Source: Enterococcus ureasiticus
GTDB lineage: Bacteria; Bacillota; Bacilli; Lactobacillales; Enterococcaceae
Assembly: GCF_001730285.1 (NCBI RefSeq)
Contig: NZ_MIJZ01000015.1
Coordinates: forward strand, 310,001 to 374,000
Direction: 5' to 3'
DNA length: 64,000 nucleotides
In this document: positions 35,441 to 44,507 of the stretch, one piece after another
How the letters are laid out: each line of letters starts with the position of its first letter
How positions within the stretch are numbered: position 1 is the stretch's first letter
The notes under the pieces: model-generated
Told to the model about the DNA's origin: nothing
Database searches by the model: none
The model's input: the letters and a program-made list of their open reading frames with translations, nothing else
Program-made: the position numbers and the translations under genes

Positions 35441-38400
35441 TTCGACATCACTTCCTTCGCTTTCCGTTTGGGTTTCCAGATGAAAATATTGAATACGATC
35501 AAGGCTGCAATTGCTAATAGATAAAGAATGATCTGAACAATATTTAAGGCATTATTTGCTAGAATATCTGCTAAGTTATTTTCCCCGATCGATAGTGGAT
35601 TGATCGAGCGAATAAGGTCGACCATCGGATTGTTTCCTTTGGTTTTACCGATTGCATTGGTGACAAAGACATAACTGATAAATAGGAAGAGACTCAGAGC
35701 AAAACCTGCGATATGGAATTGTTTCATGGCATAGTGATTTAATAATGAGAAGATCAGCATGAACAATACGACCATCATGCCCCAAACGATTTGGGATTCT
35801 TTGACGATACTTAATTCACTGATACTTAGCATACTTAAGATCAAACCAATGCCGATAGCACTTAAGCTGAGCAGCAATGTTTCTAGCATGTTGTCTTTTA
35901 GCCATAGTTTTTCTTTTTTAAATTTGTTTTTGACTTTTCTGGCAACGGGCTGTGTTGCAAACAGGTAAGCGACAAACAAACTTAAGGTATACATGATCAA
36001 GATCCAAGTGAATGGTTCATTGACTTCCGTTGTTTTGATCGTGGCTTCTGATTTTCCGTTGACAGGATTTGCGATAAATTGTAGCAGTGTATTATTTGGT
36101 ACGCCGTCTTTGTGTGCATTGTTCAATACTTTGATAAATGCTGAGACGAAATCATTGTTGTTAGCGAGTTCTTTGTTTAGATTGTCCATGATGATATCTG
36201 CGTTAGCCGATAGGTCTTCACCATTTTTTTGTGCGGTCTGTACGTCTTTATCAAACGATGTGAAGACAGATTTAACGCTTTCCGCTTCTTTGACATTCAT
36301 ATCAGATGCGTCTTTCAGCATTTCTGCTTGCTGTTTGATTGTTTTTAGCATAGAATCGATCGCTGATATTTCTGTATCTGTGGCAGTATTGTCTGAAGCA
36401 ACTTTTGTTTCAGAAGTTGTCGCTTCGGTCATCGTTTTTTGCCAATCAGCAATTTGTGCTAAGTGGGATTTGACGTTTTCATTCAGGCTCATTGTGTTGC
36501 CTTGGATATCTTGCAGTTTTTCCCCGATTCGTTCCGATTGACGATCGATATCGTCTGCTTGTCGGCGTAAAGCTACAAGTTTTTCATGTTGATCTTTGTA
36601 ATGACCTGTAGTAAACGTTCCGTTAAGAACTTGTTTGAACATTTCTGTCATGTTCATGTCTAGTAGGTTGTTGAAGACATCGAATGGGTATTTGTTGAAG
36701 TTTTTTAGTTCTGCGTTGACTGTTTGATATAATTCGATATTTCTACCTAATTGTTCAGCATATTGTCGGTTTGCTTCTAGGTAACTTTCTGATAGAAAGG
36801 CTGAAACATCAGCTTTTTGTGTCCATGTGGCGATGTATTCTCCATTACTAGCTCGAGTATTATAGTTTTCAACCTGTGGTGCTTCTTCCACTTGGGAATT
36901 TGTTTCAATTTGTGTGTCGGTCGTTTGACCTTCTTCAGTATCAGAAGTTTTTGTTTCTTCTGTTGTTGCTTCTTCTATTTTCGGTGTAACTTTGAATGAA
37001 GGTGTTGTTTTTGTAATAGGAGCACTTTCTCCAACAACAGAAGGAACTACAACTTTTGCAGTAATACTGAATTCAGGAACAGGTTGTGTTTCATCAAAAT
37101 CTGATGTGAAAGTATAATTAAAAGTAATTTTGCTATTACGTTCGATTTGGATAGGAGTTTCAGGTTCAACTATAATCCCTTGATAACCATAAGTAACGCT
37201 CTCGATTCCGGTTGGAAATTCTCCAAATGTAATAGATCCAATATCTTTATAATTTGTTGTTTCAATAGTAAAGGATTTAGAGGCAGCATGTGCAAAGTTT
37301 CTTCGATTCACTAGCCTGTCATAAGCAGTTCTTAAATCTTTATGGTAGATACTATCTCTCAGTGTTTCACTATCCACTTTCCACACCAGTTCATCTATTG
37401 GTGTGTTTTCAGGATACTTTTCATTTGTATCACGAATTTGTTGATTGATTTCCTCTATATATTCAAGTATCCCGCCACTTTTATACATACTAGTTCTGAT
37501 TTTATCTATGGCTGGATTTTTTATATATGGAGAATAGTCATACATAAAGAGTTCATTAAATTCGTTGATATCCCGAGTATCTTGTTTGAAAGGCAGGCTA
37601 TCTAAACGTTTTTGCATGTTGTCTAAATAGTTTTTGTTAAAAGTTGAGACAGTTGAGAGTTGCCCAGAGTCATAATCCATTTTTGTAAGGACATCTTTAA
37701 ACGTAACTTCATCTGGATTGGTTACTCTAAATTGTTTGAAAAATTCTTTACTATAAGTATCAAAATACTTATCTTCAATTCCTTCTAATTCATCAATCTG
37801 TTTTTCAACATCAGCTTTAGAAGCAACCAATTGTTCATTTAAGGCATTCATTTGCTCGATATAACGACCGTTACCGTCATCTGAGGCGATAAAATCATCC
37901 TGCAATGACTGGTTTAAACTTTCAAGTGTGCTGTACAATTTACTTGTCTCTGAACTTAGCACACTGTCATCCATCGACGTTAAGATTTTTACAAATTCCT
38001 CATACGATAGTTTGCCATCGGCACGTTGTTTTAATAACTGTTCCAGTAATGTAGAAAAGTCTTGGTGACTGCTGACAAGTGACTCTGGATTTTTTATAAA
38101 ATCGACCAAAGTGTTTGTCAGTAGGTCATTTGCTTGCAAAGCGCTTTGAGATTGTGAGGTGATACCTGGTAAATAATCTTTAAAGTTAATCGTTGGCTGA
38201 TAAAGAATATCTTGAAATTTACCAACTGAATCTGTCTGGTTAGTATAAACTTTTTCAATATTTTGTTGTGCAGTATATAAATTATCAACGATACTGACCA
38301 CATATAAATCCACCAGCTGCTGGTTCAAATCATTGACGATTCTCCGACCAACACTTCTAGATTCATTTTCTAAGGTAGCATTCCCATTGGCATTGATTTT

Positions 38401-38784
38401 ATAATTGACTTGCACTTTTTCTGGTGCTTCACTATCTAGCTCTAAAAGTTTGCTTGAAAAATTGCTTGGGATTGTAACAAGTAAATTATAAGTGCCATTT
38501 TTTAAACCATTTTCAGCAATCCCTCTACTCACTGTAAACCAGTTGTATGTTGCATCTTTTTCAATTTTCTTTACGTAATCTGAGCCTAGGTTATAGTCTA
38601 TGTTATTTTTATTGATCCCGTTATCTTCATTTACTAATGCAATATTTAACCGCATATCTTGTTCTTCTTTTGCTTTATTTGCAGAGATATCGGTAAAATC
38701 TCGGTTCATAAATATCAACATAATAAGTAATATTACAACCATCCAAACAGACTTCAACATATAATATAGTTTTTTACTGTTCAT
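35437..38784 (-). CDS. esaA: Type VII secretion protein EsaA (YueB family)
   Basis: A protein of 1115 residues. One N-terminal span (about 13-29, VWMVVILLIMLIFM) is followed by a very large extracellular, coiled-coil-rich domain to about 930. This domain includes a Thr/Glu-rich stretch (about 600-640) and the conserved start region RLNIALVNEDNG. Five C-terminal spans close the protein. EsaA/YueB homologues form the extracellular arm of T7SSb and in Bacillus act as phage receptor, which suits the long variable ectodomain. The esxA gene lies 70 bases upstream with its own signals. Confidence 0.95.
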   Translation of the reverse strand: MNSKKLYYMLKSVWMVVILLIMLIFMNRDFTDISANKAKEEQDMRLNIALVNEDNGINKNNIDYNLGSDYVKKIEKDATYNWFTVSRGIAENGLKNGTYNLLVTIPSNFSSKLLELDSEAPEKVQVNYKINANGNATLENESRSVGRRIVNDLNQQLVDLYVVSIVDNLYTAQQNIEKVYTNQTDSVGKFQDILYQPTINFKDYLPGITSQSQSALQANDLLTNTLVDFIKNPESLVSSHQDFSTLLEQLLKQRADGKLSYEEFVKILTSMDDSVLSSETSKLYSTLESLNQSLQDDFIASDDGNGRYIEQMNALNEQLVASKADVEKQIDELEGIEDKYFDTYSKEFFKQFRVTNPDEVTFKDVLTKMDYDSGQLSTVSTFNKNYLDNMQKRLDSLPFKQDTRDINEFNELFMYDYSPYIKNPAIDKIRTSMYKSGGILEYIEEINQQIRDTNEKYPENTPIDELVWKVDSETLRDSIYHKDLRTAYDRLVNRRNFAHAASKSFTIETTNYKDIGSITFGEFPTGIESVTYGYQGIIVEPETPIQIERNSKITFNYTFTSDFDETQPVPEFSITAKVVVPSVVGESAPITKTTPSFKVTPKIEEATTEETKTSDTEEGQTTDTQIETNSQVEEAPQVENYNTRASNGEYIATWTQKADVSAFLSESYLEANRQYAEQLGRNIELYQTVNAELKNFNKYPFDVFNNLLDMNMTEMFKQVLNGTFTTGHYKDQHEKLVALRRQADDIDRQSERIGEKLQDIQGNTMSLNENVKSHLAQIADWQKTMTEATTSETKVASDNTATDTEISAIDSMLKTIKQQAEMLKDASDMNVKEAESVKSVFTSFDKDVQTAQKNGEDLSANADIIMDNLNKELANNNDFVSAFIKVLNNAHKDGVPNNTLLQFIANPVNGKSEATIKTTEVNEPFTWILIMYTLSLFVAYLFATQPVARKVKNKFKKEKLWLKDNMLETLLLSLSAIGIGLILSMLSISELSIVKESQIVWGMMVVLFMLIFSLLNHYAMKQFHIAGFALSLFLFISYVFVTNAIGKTKGNNPMVDLIRSINPLSIGENNLADILANNALNIVQIILYLLAIAALIVFNIFIWKPKRKAKEVMSK

Positions 38785-38854
38785 TTATCATTCTCCTAAA
38801 AAAAGAGGAACAGTGAGGAGCAAGTGCCCTCTCTATTCCTCAGATATGTGTTTC

Positions 38855-39157
38855 TTATAGACCTCTTCCGATTGCTGAAGAGATATTTTGGTCTGTTTCT
38901 TCTACAATGTTTGCAACTTCGTTCAATTGTTTGTTGATTTGCTCTAATAATTCAGCAAACTCAGATACTTTTGGTTTTAAAGCAGTGAATTGATCGTTAA
39001 AGCTATCAAAACCGCTACCTTCCCAGTTGCCTTGGATTGTATCTTGTTCAGATTGTAACTTCTGTAAAATATCGTTTACTTGGTTTGAACCATCCGTATA
39101 TTTCGTTGCAGAAGTTCTTAGTTCTTGTGGGGATAATTTAATTCTATCGCCTGCCAT
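38855..39157 (-). CDS. esxA: WXG100 protein EsxA
   Basis: A protein of 100 residues: helix, W-E-G turn (Trp45-Glu-Gly47), helix, and the C-terminal export signal Y/E-type region near EETDQNISS. It is both substrate and co-effector of the ESX machine and the first gene of the operon. A strong GGAGGAATG ribosome binding site precedes the ATG. Length and motif placing are typical. Confidence 0.97.
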   Translation of the reverse strand: MAGDRIKLSPQELRTSATKYTDGSNQVNDILQKLQSEQDTIQGNWEGSGFDSFNDQFTALKPKVSEFAELLEQINKQLNEVANIVEETDQNISSAIGRGL

Positions 39158-39457
39158 TTTTCATTCCTCCAATTGTTTTTTTAGTAAGCTTTATTAATGC
39201 CCGCTACTTATATAAACGTTACCATAAAAAAGAGGTATAGAAATACTTAATGTAATAAGTTGCAATTTTTAAGTAAAAAATAACAATAAAAATAGGTTTT
39301 ATGCTTGCCATTTAGAGTGTTTTTTGTCTTAGTGAGATTTTTATAGTTATCTATAAGTTTGAAAAATAAAAAAATCTGTAAGATAAAACAGATTTTTTTG
39401 TTTATATTTTATTAAGGATGGAATATAAAATTAAACTTTAACCATGATCTCCTTATT
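39158..39457. other. Promoter region of the T7SS operon and terminator of the regulator gene
   Basis: About 300 bases without a gene. A hairpin at 39370-39397 (AAAAATCTGT/ACAGATTTTT) with flanking A/T runs ends the leftward regulator transcript. Between it and esxA the minus strand has TTGCAA followed after about 19 bases by CTATAC, a weak promoter candidate, and two ACTTA repeats 14 bases apart that might be regulator contacts. No clear LytTR double site could be assigned by eye. Confidence 0.45.
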
Positions 39458-40174
39458 TTAGAATCGCTGTATTTGTTTTTTTGCTTCATCTTTAAAAGTT
39501 CTGCTCATAGGCAAAGAAGTCAGCCTCTCTTGTTGTATGTCGTGTTCAAAATGCTTAACAAATACTTCATTTTTAATGATCTTAACAATATAATTTACGT
39601 TCACCACATAACTACCATGTATTCTAGTAAATAAATCGTTATCCAACTTATCTAAAATTTCAGCCATTGTTAGATATGTTTTGTAAACTTTTCCTGTTGT
39701 GTGGATATAGGCGATGCGTCCACTTTTAGCGACATAGACGATTTCATCCATTGTAAGCACAATAAGTTTTCGGTTAAAAGAAAACTCGAAGTACGCATGA
39801 ATAGCAGTAAAATAATTTTTTGCTCGGTCCATTATTTCTAGTAAACAGTCATCAGAAATCGGCTTAACCAAATAATCGAACGCTTGGACTTTGAATACTT
39901 CAGGCATCCGCTGAACATTGTCAGATACAAAAATAATCAATGCTTCTAAATCAAAGGCCCGTATTTTTCGAGCTAATGCGATACCATCCATTTCATTTAG
40001 TTCAATAGAAATGAAGTATATAGCGTAATGTACATCTATTTCCTTTAGGTGCCGTACTAATTTTTCTCCGTTACTAAAAAAATCAAATTCGTATTTTTGA
40101 GAAGTGTGTAGAGTTATAGATTTTTCAATTTTTCCCATTTCTCTCTGGTTGTTATCACACAATGCAATCTTCAA
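39458..40174 (-). CDS. LytTR-family response regulator (orphan), upstream of the T7SS operon
   Basis: A protein of about 238 residues. The frame extends 19 codons further, but AAGGGAG lies eight bases before the TTG at 40174, after which the sequence KIALCDNN starts a normal receiver domain. The receiver (1-120) has acidic residues near the start, ELNEMDGIALA and a late LVKPIS switch Lys. A LytTR DNA-binding domain (about 135-238) has VYVAKSGRIAYIHT and TRIHGSYVVN. No histidine kinase gene is adjacent. Its position, same strand and directly upstream of esxA, makes it the obvious candidate regulator of the secretion locus. Confidence 0.88.
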   Translation of the reverse strand: MKIALCDNNQREMGKIEKSITLHTSQKYEFDFFSNGEKLVRHLKEIDVHYAIYFISIELNEMDGIALARKIRAFDLEALIIFVSDNVQRMPEVFKVQAFDYLVKPISDDCLLEIMDRAKNYFTAIHAYFEFSFNRKLIVLTMDEIVYVAKSGRIAYIHTTGKVYKTYLTMAEILDKLDNDLFTRIHGSYVVNVNYIVKIIKNEVFVKHFEHDIQQERLTSLPMSRTFKDEAKKQIQRF

Positions 40175-40435
40175 TGGCTCATCTCCCTTGAGTTTAAGAT
40201 TCAAAATGTAAATATATAGTGTGTTTGTCATTTTTTTTGTTTATTTTTATCAATTCTAATCATATCATATTTTTATTACAGAAATCCTCAAAAATTTTAC
40301 TCAAATCACTCTTTTTAGAAAATTTGATACACTCTTTTTGAAATACTAATTATTTTAATGAAAATGCATGAATGCTATATGTATAATTAGCTGCCTTTTT
40401 TTGATACACTAAAGATAGTAAATGGGGGAAGCGAA

Positions 40436-41143
40436 GTGAAAAAAGGTCAACAATACAATTCATACAACCAACCAATCGGCTATCCAGTAACTAACTGGTC
40501 TACAAGAGCATATCCAAAAAAATCAACACTAGAAGGAACCAACTGCCGATTAGAAAAAGTAGACCCAAACAAACATTTAGAAGATCTATATCAAGTATAC
40601 GGACCGCAAAGTAATCCTAAAAATTGGACATATATACCTTTAGTGCCATTTAAAAATAAAATAGAATTCTCAGAGTATCTCACAGAAATGAGCCACTCAA
40701 AAGATCCATTTCACTACGCCATTATTGATAAAACAAGTGGAAAAGCATTAGGAACAGTAGCTTTGATGCGGATAAATCCCGAACATGGAACAATTGAAGT
40801 TGGTTTTGTGATTTATTCTGATCAGCTGAAAAAAACGCGAATAGCCACGGAAGCACAATATCTTTTAGCTTGTTATGCGCTAGATGAGTTAGGCTATCGA
40901 CGCTATGAATGGAAGTGTGATGTGTTAAATGAGCCTTCTAAAAATGCAGCACTGCGGTTAGGTTTTGTTTTTGAAGGGGTTTTTCGTAACGCTGTAGTTT
41001 ACAAAGAACGCAACCGGGATACTGCCTGGTTTTCTATCCTTGAAAGTGAATGGCCAAAACAAAAGGCACGGATGGAATCATGGTTGTCTGACTCCAATTT
41101 TACTGCTGATGGAGAGCAAAGAAAGCGTCTGAATGAGTTTTAA
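40436..41143 (+). CDS. GNAT-family N-acetyltransferase (RimJ/RimL-like)
   Basis: A protein of 235 residues starting at GTG, with GGGGGAAG upstream. The GNAT core is clear: HYAIIDKTSGKALGTVALMR, then IEVGFVIYS, then the acetyl-CoA loop region RIATEAQYLLACYALDELG and NAALRLGFVFEG, ending YKERNRDTAWFSI, as in Acetyltransf_3 enzymes that modify protein N-termini or small amines. Substrate unknown. The next gene follows after 37 bases. Two 11-base repeats TTTGATACACT (40323 and 40400) lie upstream. Confidence 0.9.
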   Translation: MKKGQQYNSYNQPIGYPVTNWSTRAYPKKSTLEGTNCRLEKVDPNKHLEDLYQVYGPQSNPKNWTYIPLVPFKNKIEFSEYLTEMSHSKDPFHYAIIDKTSGKALGTVALMRINPEHGTIEVGFVIYSDQLKKTRIATEAQYLLACYALDELGYRRYEWKCDVLNEPSKNAALRLGFVFEGVFRNAVVYKERNRDTAWFSILESEWPKQKARMESWLSDSNFTADGEQRKRLNEF

Positions 41144-41180
41144 AGTGTAAAAATAACATACTTGAAAGGAAATCGATGAA

Positions 41181-42575
41181 ATGAAAAAGCCAGAAATCCA
41201 ATTAACAAAAGTTTCTAAGCCAATGATTTTTAACGATGTAGCTCCAACTTTTTTAACAGATGAAACGATGGATGAGAGAAAGCAAAAAGTATTAGACAAT
41301 ATGAAATCAGAAGGTTTTGACACACTAGTAATCTATGCAGATAGAGAGCATGGTGGTAATTTTGAATATTTAACGGGTTTTATTCCCCGTTTTGAAGAAG
41401 GACTACTTGTTTTAGAGGTTACAGGTGAATGCACGTTGATTCTTGGAAATGAAAACTTGAAAATGGCAAAGGTCGCCCGGATCGAAAACCGATTGATCCA
41501 CTCGCCATTATTTTCTTTACCAAACCAGCCGATGGATAACGAAGCAAGGCTGGAAGTGATTTTTGAAAATATCGGTTTATCTGAAAAGAGTAAGATTGGT
41601 GTTGTTGGCTGGAAGATGTTTACGACAGCTGAATCAGAGAATGATGCTTATTTTGATCTTCCGTATTTTATTATTCAAGCACTTTTGACAAGCAAAAACG
41701 AACAAGCGGAGCTAAAAAATGCGGCACATTTATTTATTCGAGGGGATAAAGGCGCTCGTACAACCAATAATGCAAATGAGATCGCGCACTATGAATATGG
41801 AGCAAATCTATCTTCCAGTTGTATTTTAAATGCGATGGATGCAGTTCAAGTCGGCGTGACAGAAGCTGAATTAGGCAATGAACTGACTGCTGAAGGACAA
41901 ACCAATACGGTGGTGACGATTGCCGCAACAGGTCAGCGTTTTGAATATGGGAATGTTTACCCAACACATAAACAAGTAAAATTAGGTGATCCATTATCTT
42001 TAACAACTGCATTTAAAGGTGGTTTGTCTAGCAGAACTGGTTTTGTGATAGAAAACGCGTCCCAACTTCCAGAAAATCAGCAAGATTATTTAGAGCGGGT
42101 GGCTAAGCCTTACTATCAAGCAGTTACTACTTGGTTGGAAACGATAAAAATTGGAATGCCAGGGAATGAGCTCTATCAAATGATCGAAACTGTTTTTCCT
42201 CAAGCGGATTATCATTGGCACTTGAATCCTGGTCATTTAGTATCAGACGAAGAATGGATGTCATCTCCGATTTATGCTGGATCTAAGGAAAGATTGAAGA
42301 GCGGAATGATTTTACAAATTGATATTATTCCATCTGTGGCAGGCTACACTGGAGTGAGCGCAGAAGAATGTGTTGCACTGGCTGATGAAAATTTACAAAA
42401 ACAAATCAGAGAGGATTATCCAGAATTATGGCAACGAATAAGCACAAGAAAAAGTTATCTCAAAGAAATATTGGCTATCGATTTAAGCGAAGATGTCATT
42501 CCCTTGTCTAATACAGTGGGGTATTTACGACCATTTTACTTGGCAAAAGATCAAGCATTTCGCTGTGTTAAGTAG
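41181..42575 (+). CDS. M24 (creatinase/aminopeptidase-P fold) family protein, probably not a metallopeptidase
   Basis: A protein of 464 residues. A creatinase-type N-terminal domain (about 35-180, DERKQKVLDNMKSEGFDTLV) precedes a pita-bread C-terminal domain. In true M24 peptidases the segment after GD has two Asp ligands (VDFG...SDxTR). Here it is GDPLSLTTAFKGGLSSRTG (residues 269-287), with both ligands lost. LNPGHLVSDEEW and SAEECVALAD remain. So it may be a metal-independent hydrolase like creatinase, or a binding protein. The start has AAGGAAA. It is probably co-transcribed with the acetyltransferase. Confidence 0.85.
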   Translation: MKKPEIQLTKVSKPMIFNDVAPTFLTDETMDERKQKVLDNMKSEGFDTLVIYADREHGGNFEYLTGFIPRFEEGLLVLEVTGECTLILGNENLKMAKVARIENRLIHSPLFSLPNQPMDNEARLEVIFENIGLSEKSKIGVVGWKMFTTAESENDAYFDLPYFIIQALLTSKNEQAELKNAAHLFIRGDKGARTTNNANEIAHYEYGANLSSSCILNAMDAVQVGVTEAELGNELTAEGQTNTVVTIAATGQRFEYGNVYPTHKQVKLGDPLSLTTAFKGGLSSRTGFVIENASQLPENQQDYLERVAKPYYQAVTTWLETIKIGMPGNELYQMIETVFPQADYHWHLNPGHLVSDEEWMSSPIYAGSKERLKSGMILQIDIIPSVAGYTGVSAEECVALADENLQKQIREDYPELWQRISTRKSYLKEILAIDLSEDVIPLSNTVGYLRPFYLAKDQAFRCVK

Positions 42576-42592
42576 ATTAATAAGGTAAAGAG

Positions 42593-42633
42593 AATAAGGA
42601 TCCGTAACTCATTTTGAAGTTTGGGTCCTTATT
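42593..42633 (+). terminator. Terminator after the M24 gene
   Basis: The arms AATAAGGATCC and GGGTCCTTATT pair with one mismatch and are followed by ATTTTATTTT. This closes the accessory region before the partition genes. Confidence 0.8.
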
Positions 42634-42650
42634 TTATTTTGGAAGCCCAT

Positions 42651-42666
42651 TGTTACACGTGAAACA
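42651..42666. promoter_or_regulatory. parS site (ParB binding)
   Basis: TGTTACACGTGAAACA is a perfect match to the Firmicutes parS consensus TGTTNCACGTGAAACA. It lies 1.1 kb before parA and 1.8 kb before parB, as expected for the origin-proximal partition locus. Confidence 0.92.
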
Positions 42667-42975
42667 TTTGCTCAATTTCCTTTGAAACAATGTTATTTTT
42701 CAAAGTCTCAACATTTTCGATAGATACATATTTAAGAGTATTATTTATTTAGAGGCGTTAAAATATTTCTACACTCAAAGAGTCGATAATTTATGAGTAA
42801 AAATAAAGTAGTTAGTTTAAGATGTTCTTTTTGTTTGTATCTGAAACCAGAAGAGGATTTTTTGCCGTATATAGCCCTATATAAATAGAAAGAAACATTT
42901 CATTACAACTGCCATAAATCTCGCTAAAAACATTGCAAGAAATTGCTATTTGCGTTAAAGTAAGAAAAGACAACT

Positions 42976-42997
42976 GTGAAACATTTTTCTGTTTCAC
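42976..42997. promoter_or_regulatory. Inverted pair of parS half-sites upstream of rsmG
   Basis: GTGAAACA, six bases, then TGTTTCAC: both parS half-sites, but in swapped order compared with a real parS. They form an 8-bp stem with a 6-base loop ending 16 bases before the rsmG start. It could be a ParB contact, a leader hairpin, or a recombination product of two parS sites. Confidence 0.55.
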
Positions 42998-43013
42998 GCA
43001 AGGAAGGAAACAT

Positions 43014-43730
43014 ATGATACCAGAAGAATTTAAACAACTATTAAGCCAAAAAGAGATCCATTTATCGGATCATCAAATGGAACAATTTGCTCGTTATTTT
43101 GAATTACTCGTTGAGTGGAATGAAAAAATGAATCTAACAGCGATTACAGAAGAAAAAGACGTTTATTTAAAACATTTCTACGATTCGATTTCGCTAGCGT
43201 TCTTTGAAGATTTTTCAACAAATAAATCAATTTGTGATGTAGGGGCTGGAGCAGGATTTCCTAGCATTCCGTTGAAAATTGTTTTTCCAACGTTACAAGT
43301 AACGATTGTTGATTCATTAAATAAAAGAATCACATTTTTAACTGAATTAGTAAATGAGTTGAAGTTAGAAGAGGTCTCTTTGTACCATGACCGTGCAGAG
43401 ACGTTTGGTCAAAAGGAGGAATTCCGTGGCGCTTTTGATTATGTAACAGCTCGTGCAGTTGCTCGTTTAAATGTATTAAGTGAACTGTGCCTACCGTTAG
43501 TCAAAAAGGATGGTTTTTTCTTAGCCTTAAAAGCGGCTAAAAGTGAAGAAGAAATTATTGAAGCCAAGCCTGCCATTGCTATTTTAGGTGGTAAATTTCA
43601 AAAAGAAGTATCATTTGAATTACCAATCACCGAAGATGAGCGACATATCGTTGTGATCCAAAAGAAAAAAGAAACACCCAAAAAATACCCAAGAAAACCA
43701 GGTTTACCAAATAAACAACCAATCAAATAA
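43014..43730 (+). CDS. rsmG: 16S rRNA (guanine-527-N7)-methyltransferase RsmG (GidB)
   Basis: A protein of 238 residues from the ATG at 43014, with AAGGAAGG seven bases upstream; the frame extends 27 codons further across the parS-like hairpin but that part has no site, and 238 is the family length. The SAM-binding Rossmann motif [16 protein letters not shown] and the AVARLNVL segment are visible. It methylates N7 of G527 in the 530 loop of 16S rRNA. The basic tail [13 protein letters not shown] is typical. It is followed after 15 bases by parA. Confidence 0.97.
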   Translation: MIPEEFKQLLSQKEIHLSDHQMEQFARYFELLVEWNEKMNLTAITEEKDVYLKHFYDSISLAFFEDFSTNKSICDVGAGAGFPSIPLKIVFPTLQVTIVDSLNKRITFLTELVNELKLEEVSLYHDRAETFGQKEEFRGAFDYVTARAVARLNVLSELCLPLVKKDGFFLALKAAKSEEEIIEAKPAIAILGGKFQKEVSFELPITEDERHIVVIQKKKETPKKYPRKPGLPNKQPIK

Positions 43731-43745
43731 GATGGAGGGACACAA

Positions 43746-44507
43746 ATGGCACGAATAATTTCTGTAGCGAATCAAAAAGGCGGCGTTGGTAAGACAACGA
43801 CCACTGTGAATCTAGGTGCTTGCCTTGCTTACTATGGCAAGAAAGTGTTGCTGATCGATATTGATGCTCAAGGAAATGCAACTAGTGGTATCGGTGTACG
43901 TAAACCCGATGTTGCAACGGATGTTTATGATGTATTAGTGAATGAAGAACCAATCAAAAATGTGATTCAACAAACCTCTCGTGAAAATTTAGATATCGTT
44001 CCCGCAACGATCCAGCTTGCTGGAGCTGAAATTGAATTGACGTCAATGATGGCTAGAGAATCTCGTTTAAAAGCTGCCATAGAGGAAATAAATGATATCT
44101 ATGACTTTGTTTTGATTGATTGTCCGCCGTCTTTAGGACATTTGACGATTAATGCTTTTACAGCGAGTGATTCGATTTTGATTCCGGTACAATGTGAATA
44201 CTATGCATTAGAAGGATTGAGCCAGTTGCTAAACACGATTCGTCTCGTTCAAAAACATTTTAATCCAGATTTACGTATTGAAGGTGTATTGCTTACGATG
44301 TACGATGCACGAACAAATTTAGGCGCTGAAGTTGTGGAGGAAGTTCGCAAATACTTCCGTGAAAAAGTGTACGATACAATTATTCCTAGAAATGTCCGTC
44401 TGTCTGAAGCACCAAGCCATGGTTTGTCGATTATTGATTATGATCCCCGTTCACGTGGTGCCGAAGTGTACCAAGCACTAGCAAAGGAAGTGTTGGATAA
44501 TGAGTAA
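43746..44507 (+). CDS. parA: Chromosome partitioning ATPase ParA (Soj)
   Basis: A protein of 253 residues with deviant Walker A KGGVGKTTT (about 10-18), switch DIDAQGNAT and Walker B VLIDCPPSLG. Soj-type ParA regulates DnaA and helps separate origins together with ParB. The start has GGAGGG. The stop overlaps the parB start by eight bases, indicating coupled translation. Confidence 0.97.
   Translation: MARIISVANQKGGVGKTTTTVNLGACLAYYGKKVLLIDIDAQGNATSGIGVRKPDVATDVYDVLVNEEPIKNVIQQTSRENLDIVPATIQLAGAEIELTSMMARESRLKAAIEEINDIYDFVLIDCPPSLGHLTINAFTASDSILIPVQCEYYALEGLSQLLNTIRLVQKHFNPDLRIEGVLLTMYDARTNLGAEVVEEVRKYFREKVYDTIIPRNVRLSEAPSHGLSIIDYDPRSRGAEVYQALAKEVLDNE

Noticed and set aside
35993-36541. Plus-strand frame of 182 codons opposite esaA
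   Set aside because: Antisense shadow of the coiled-coil ectodomain; no start signals and no family features.
42933-43013. 27-codon N-terminal extension of RsmG
   Set aside because: It crosses the parS-like hairpin, has no ribosome binding site, and the family length fits the start at 43014.
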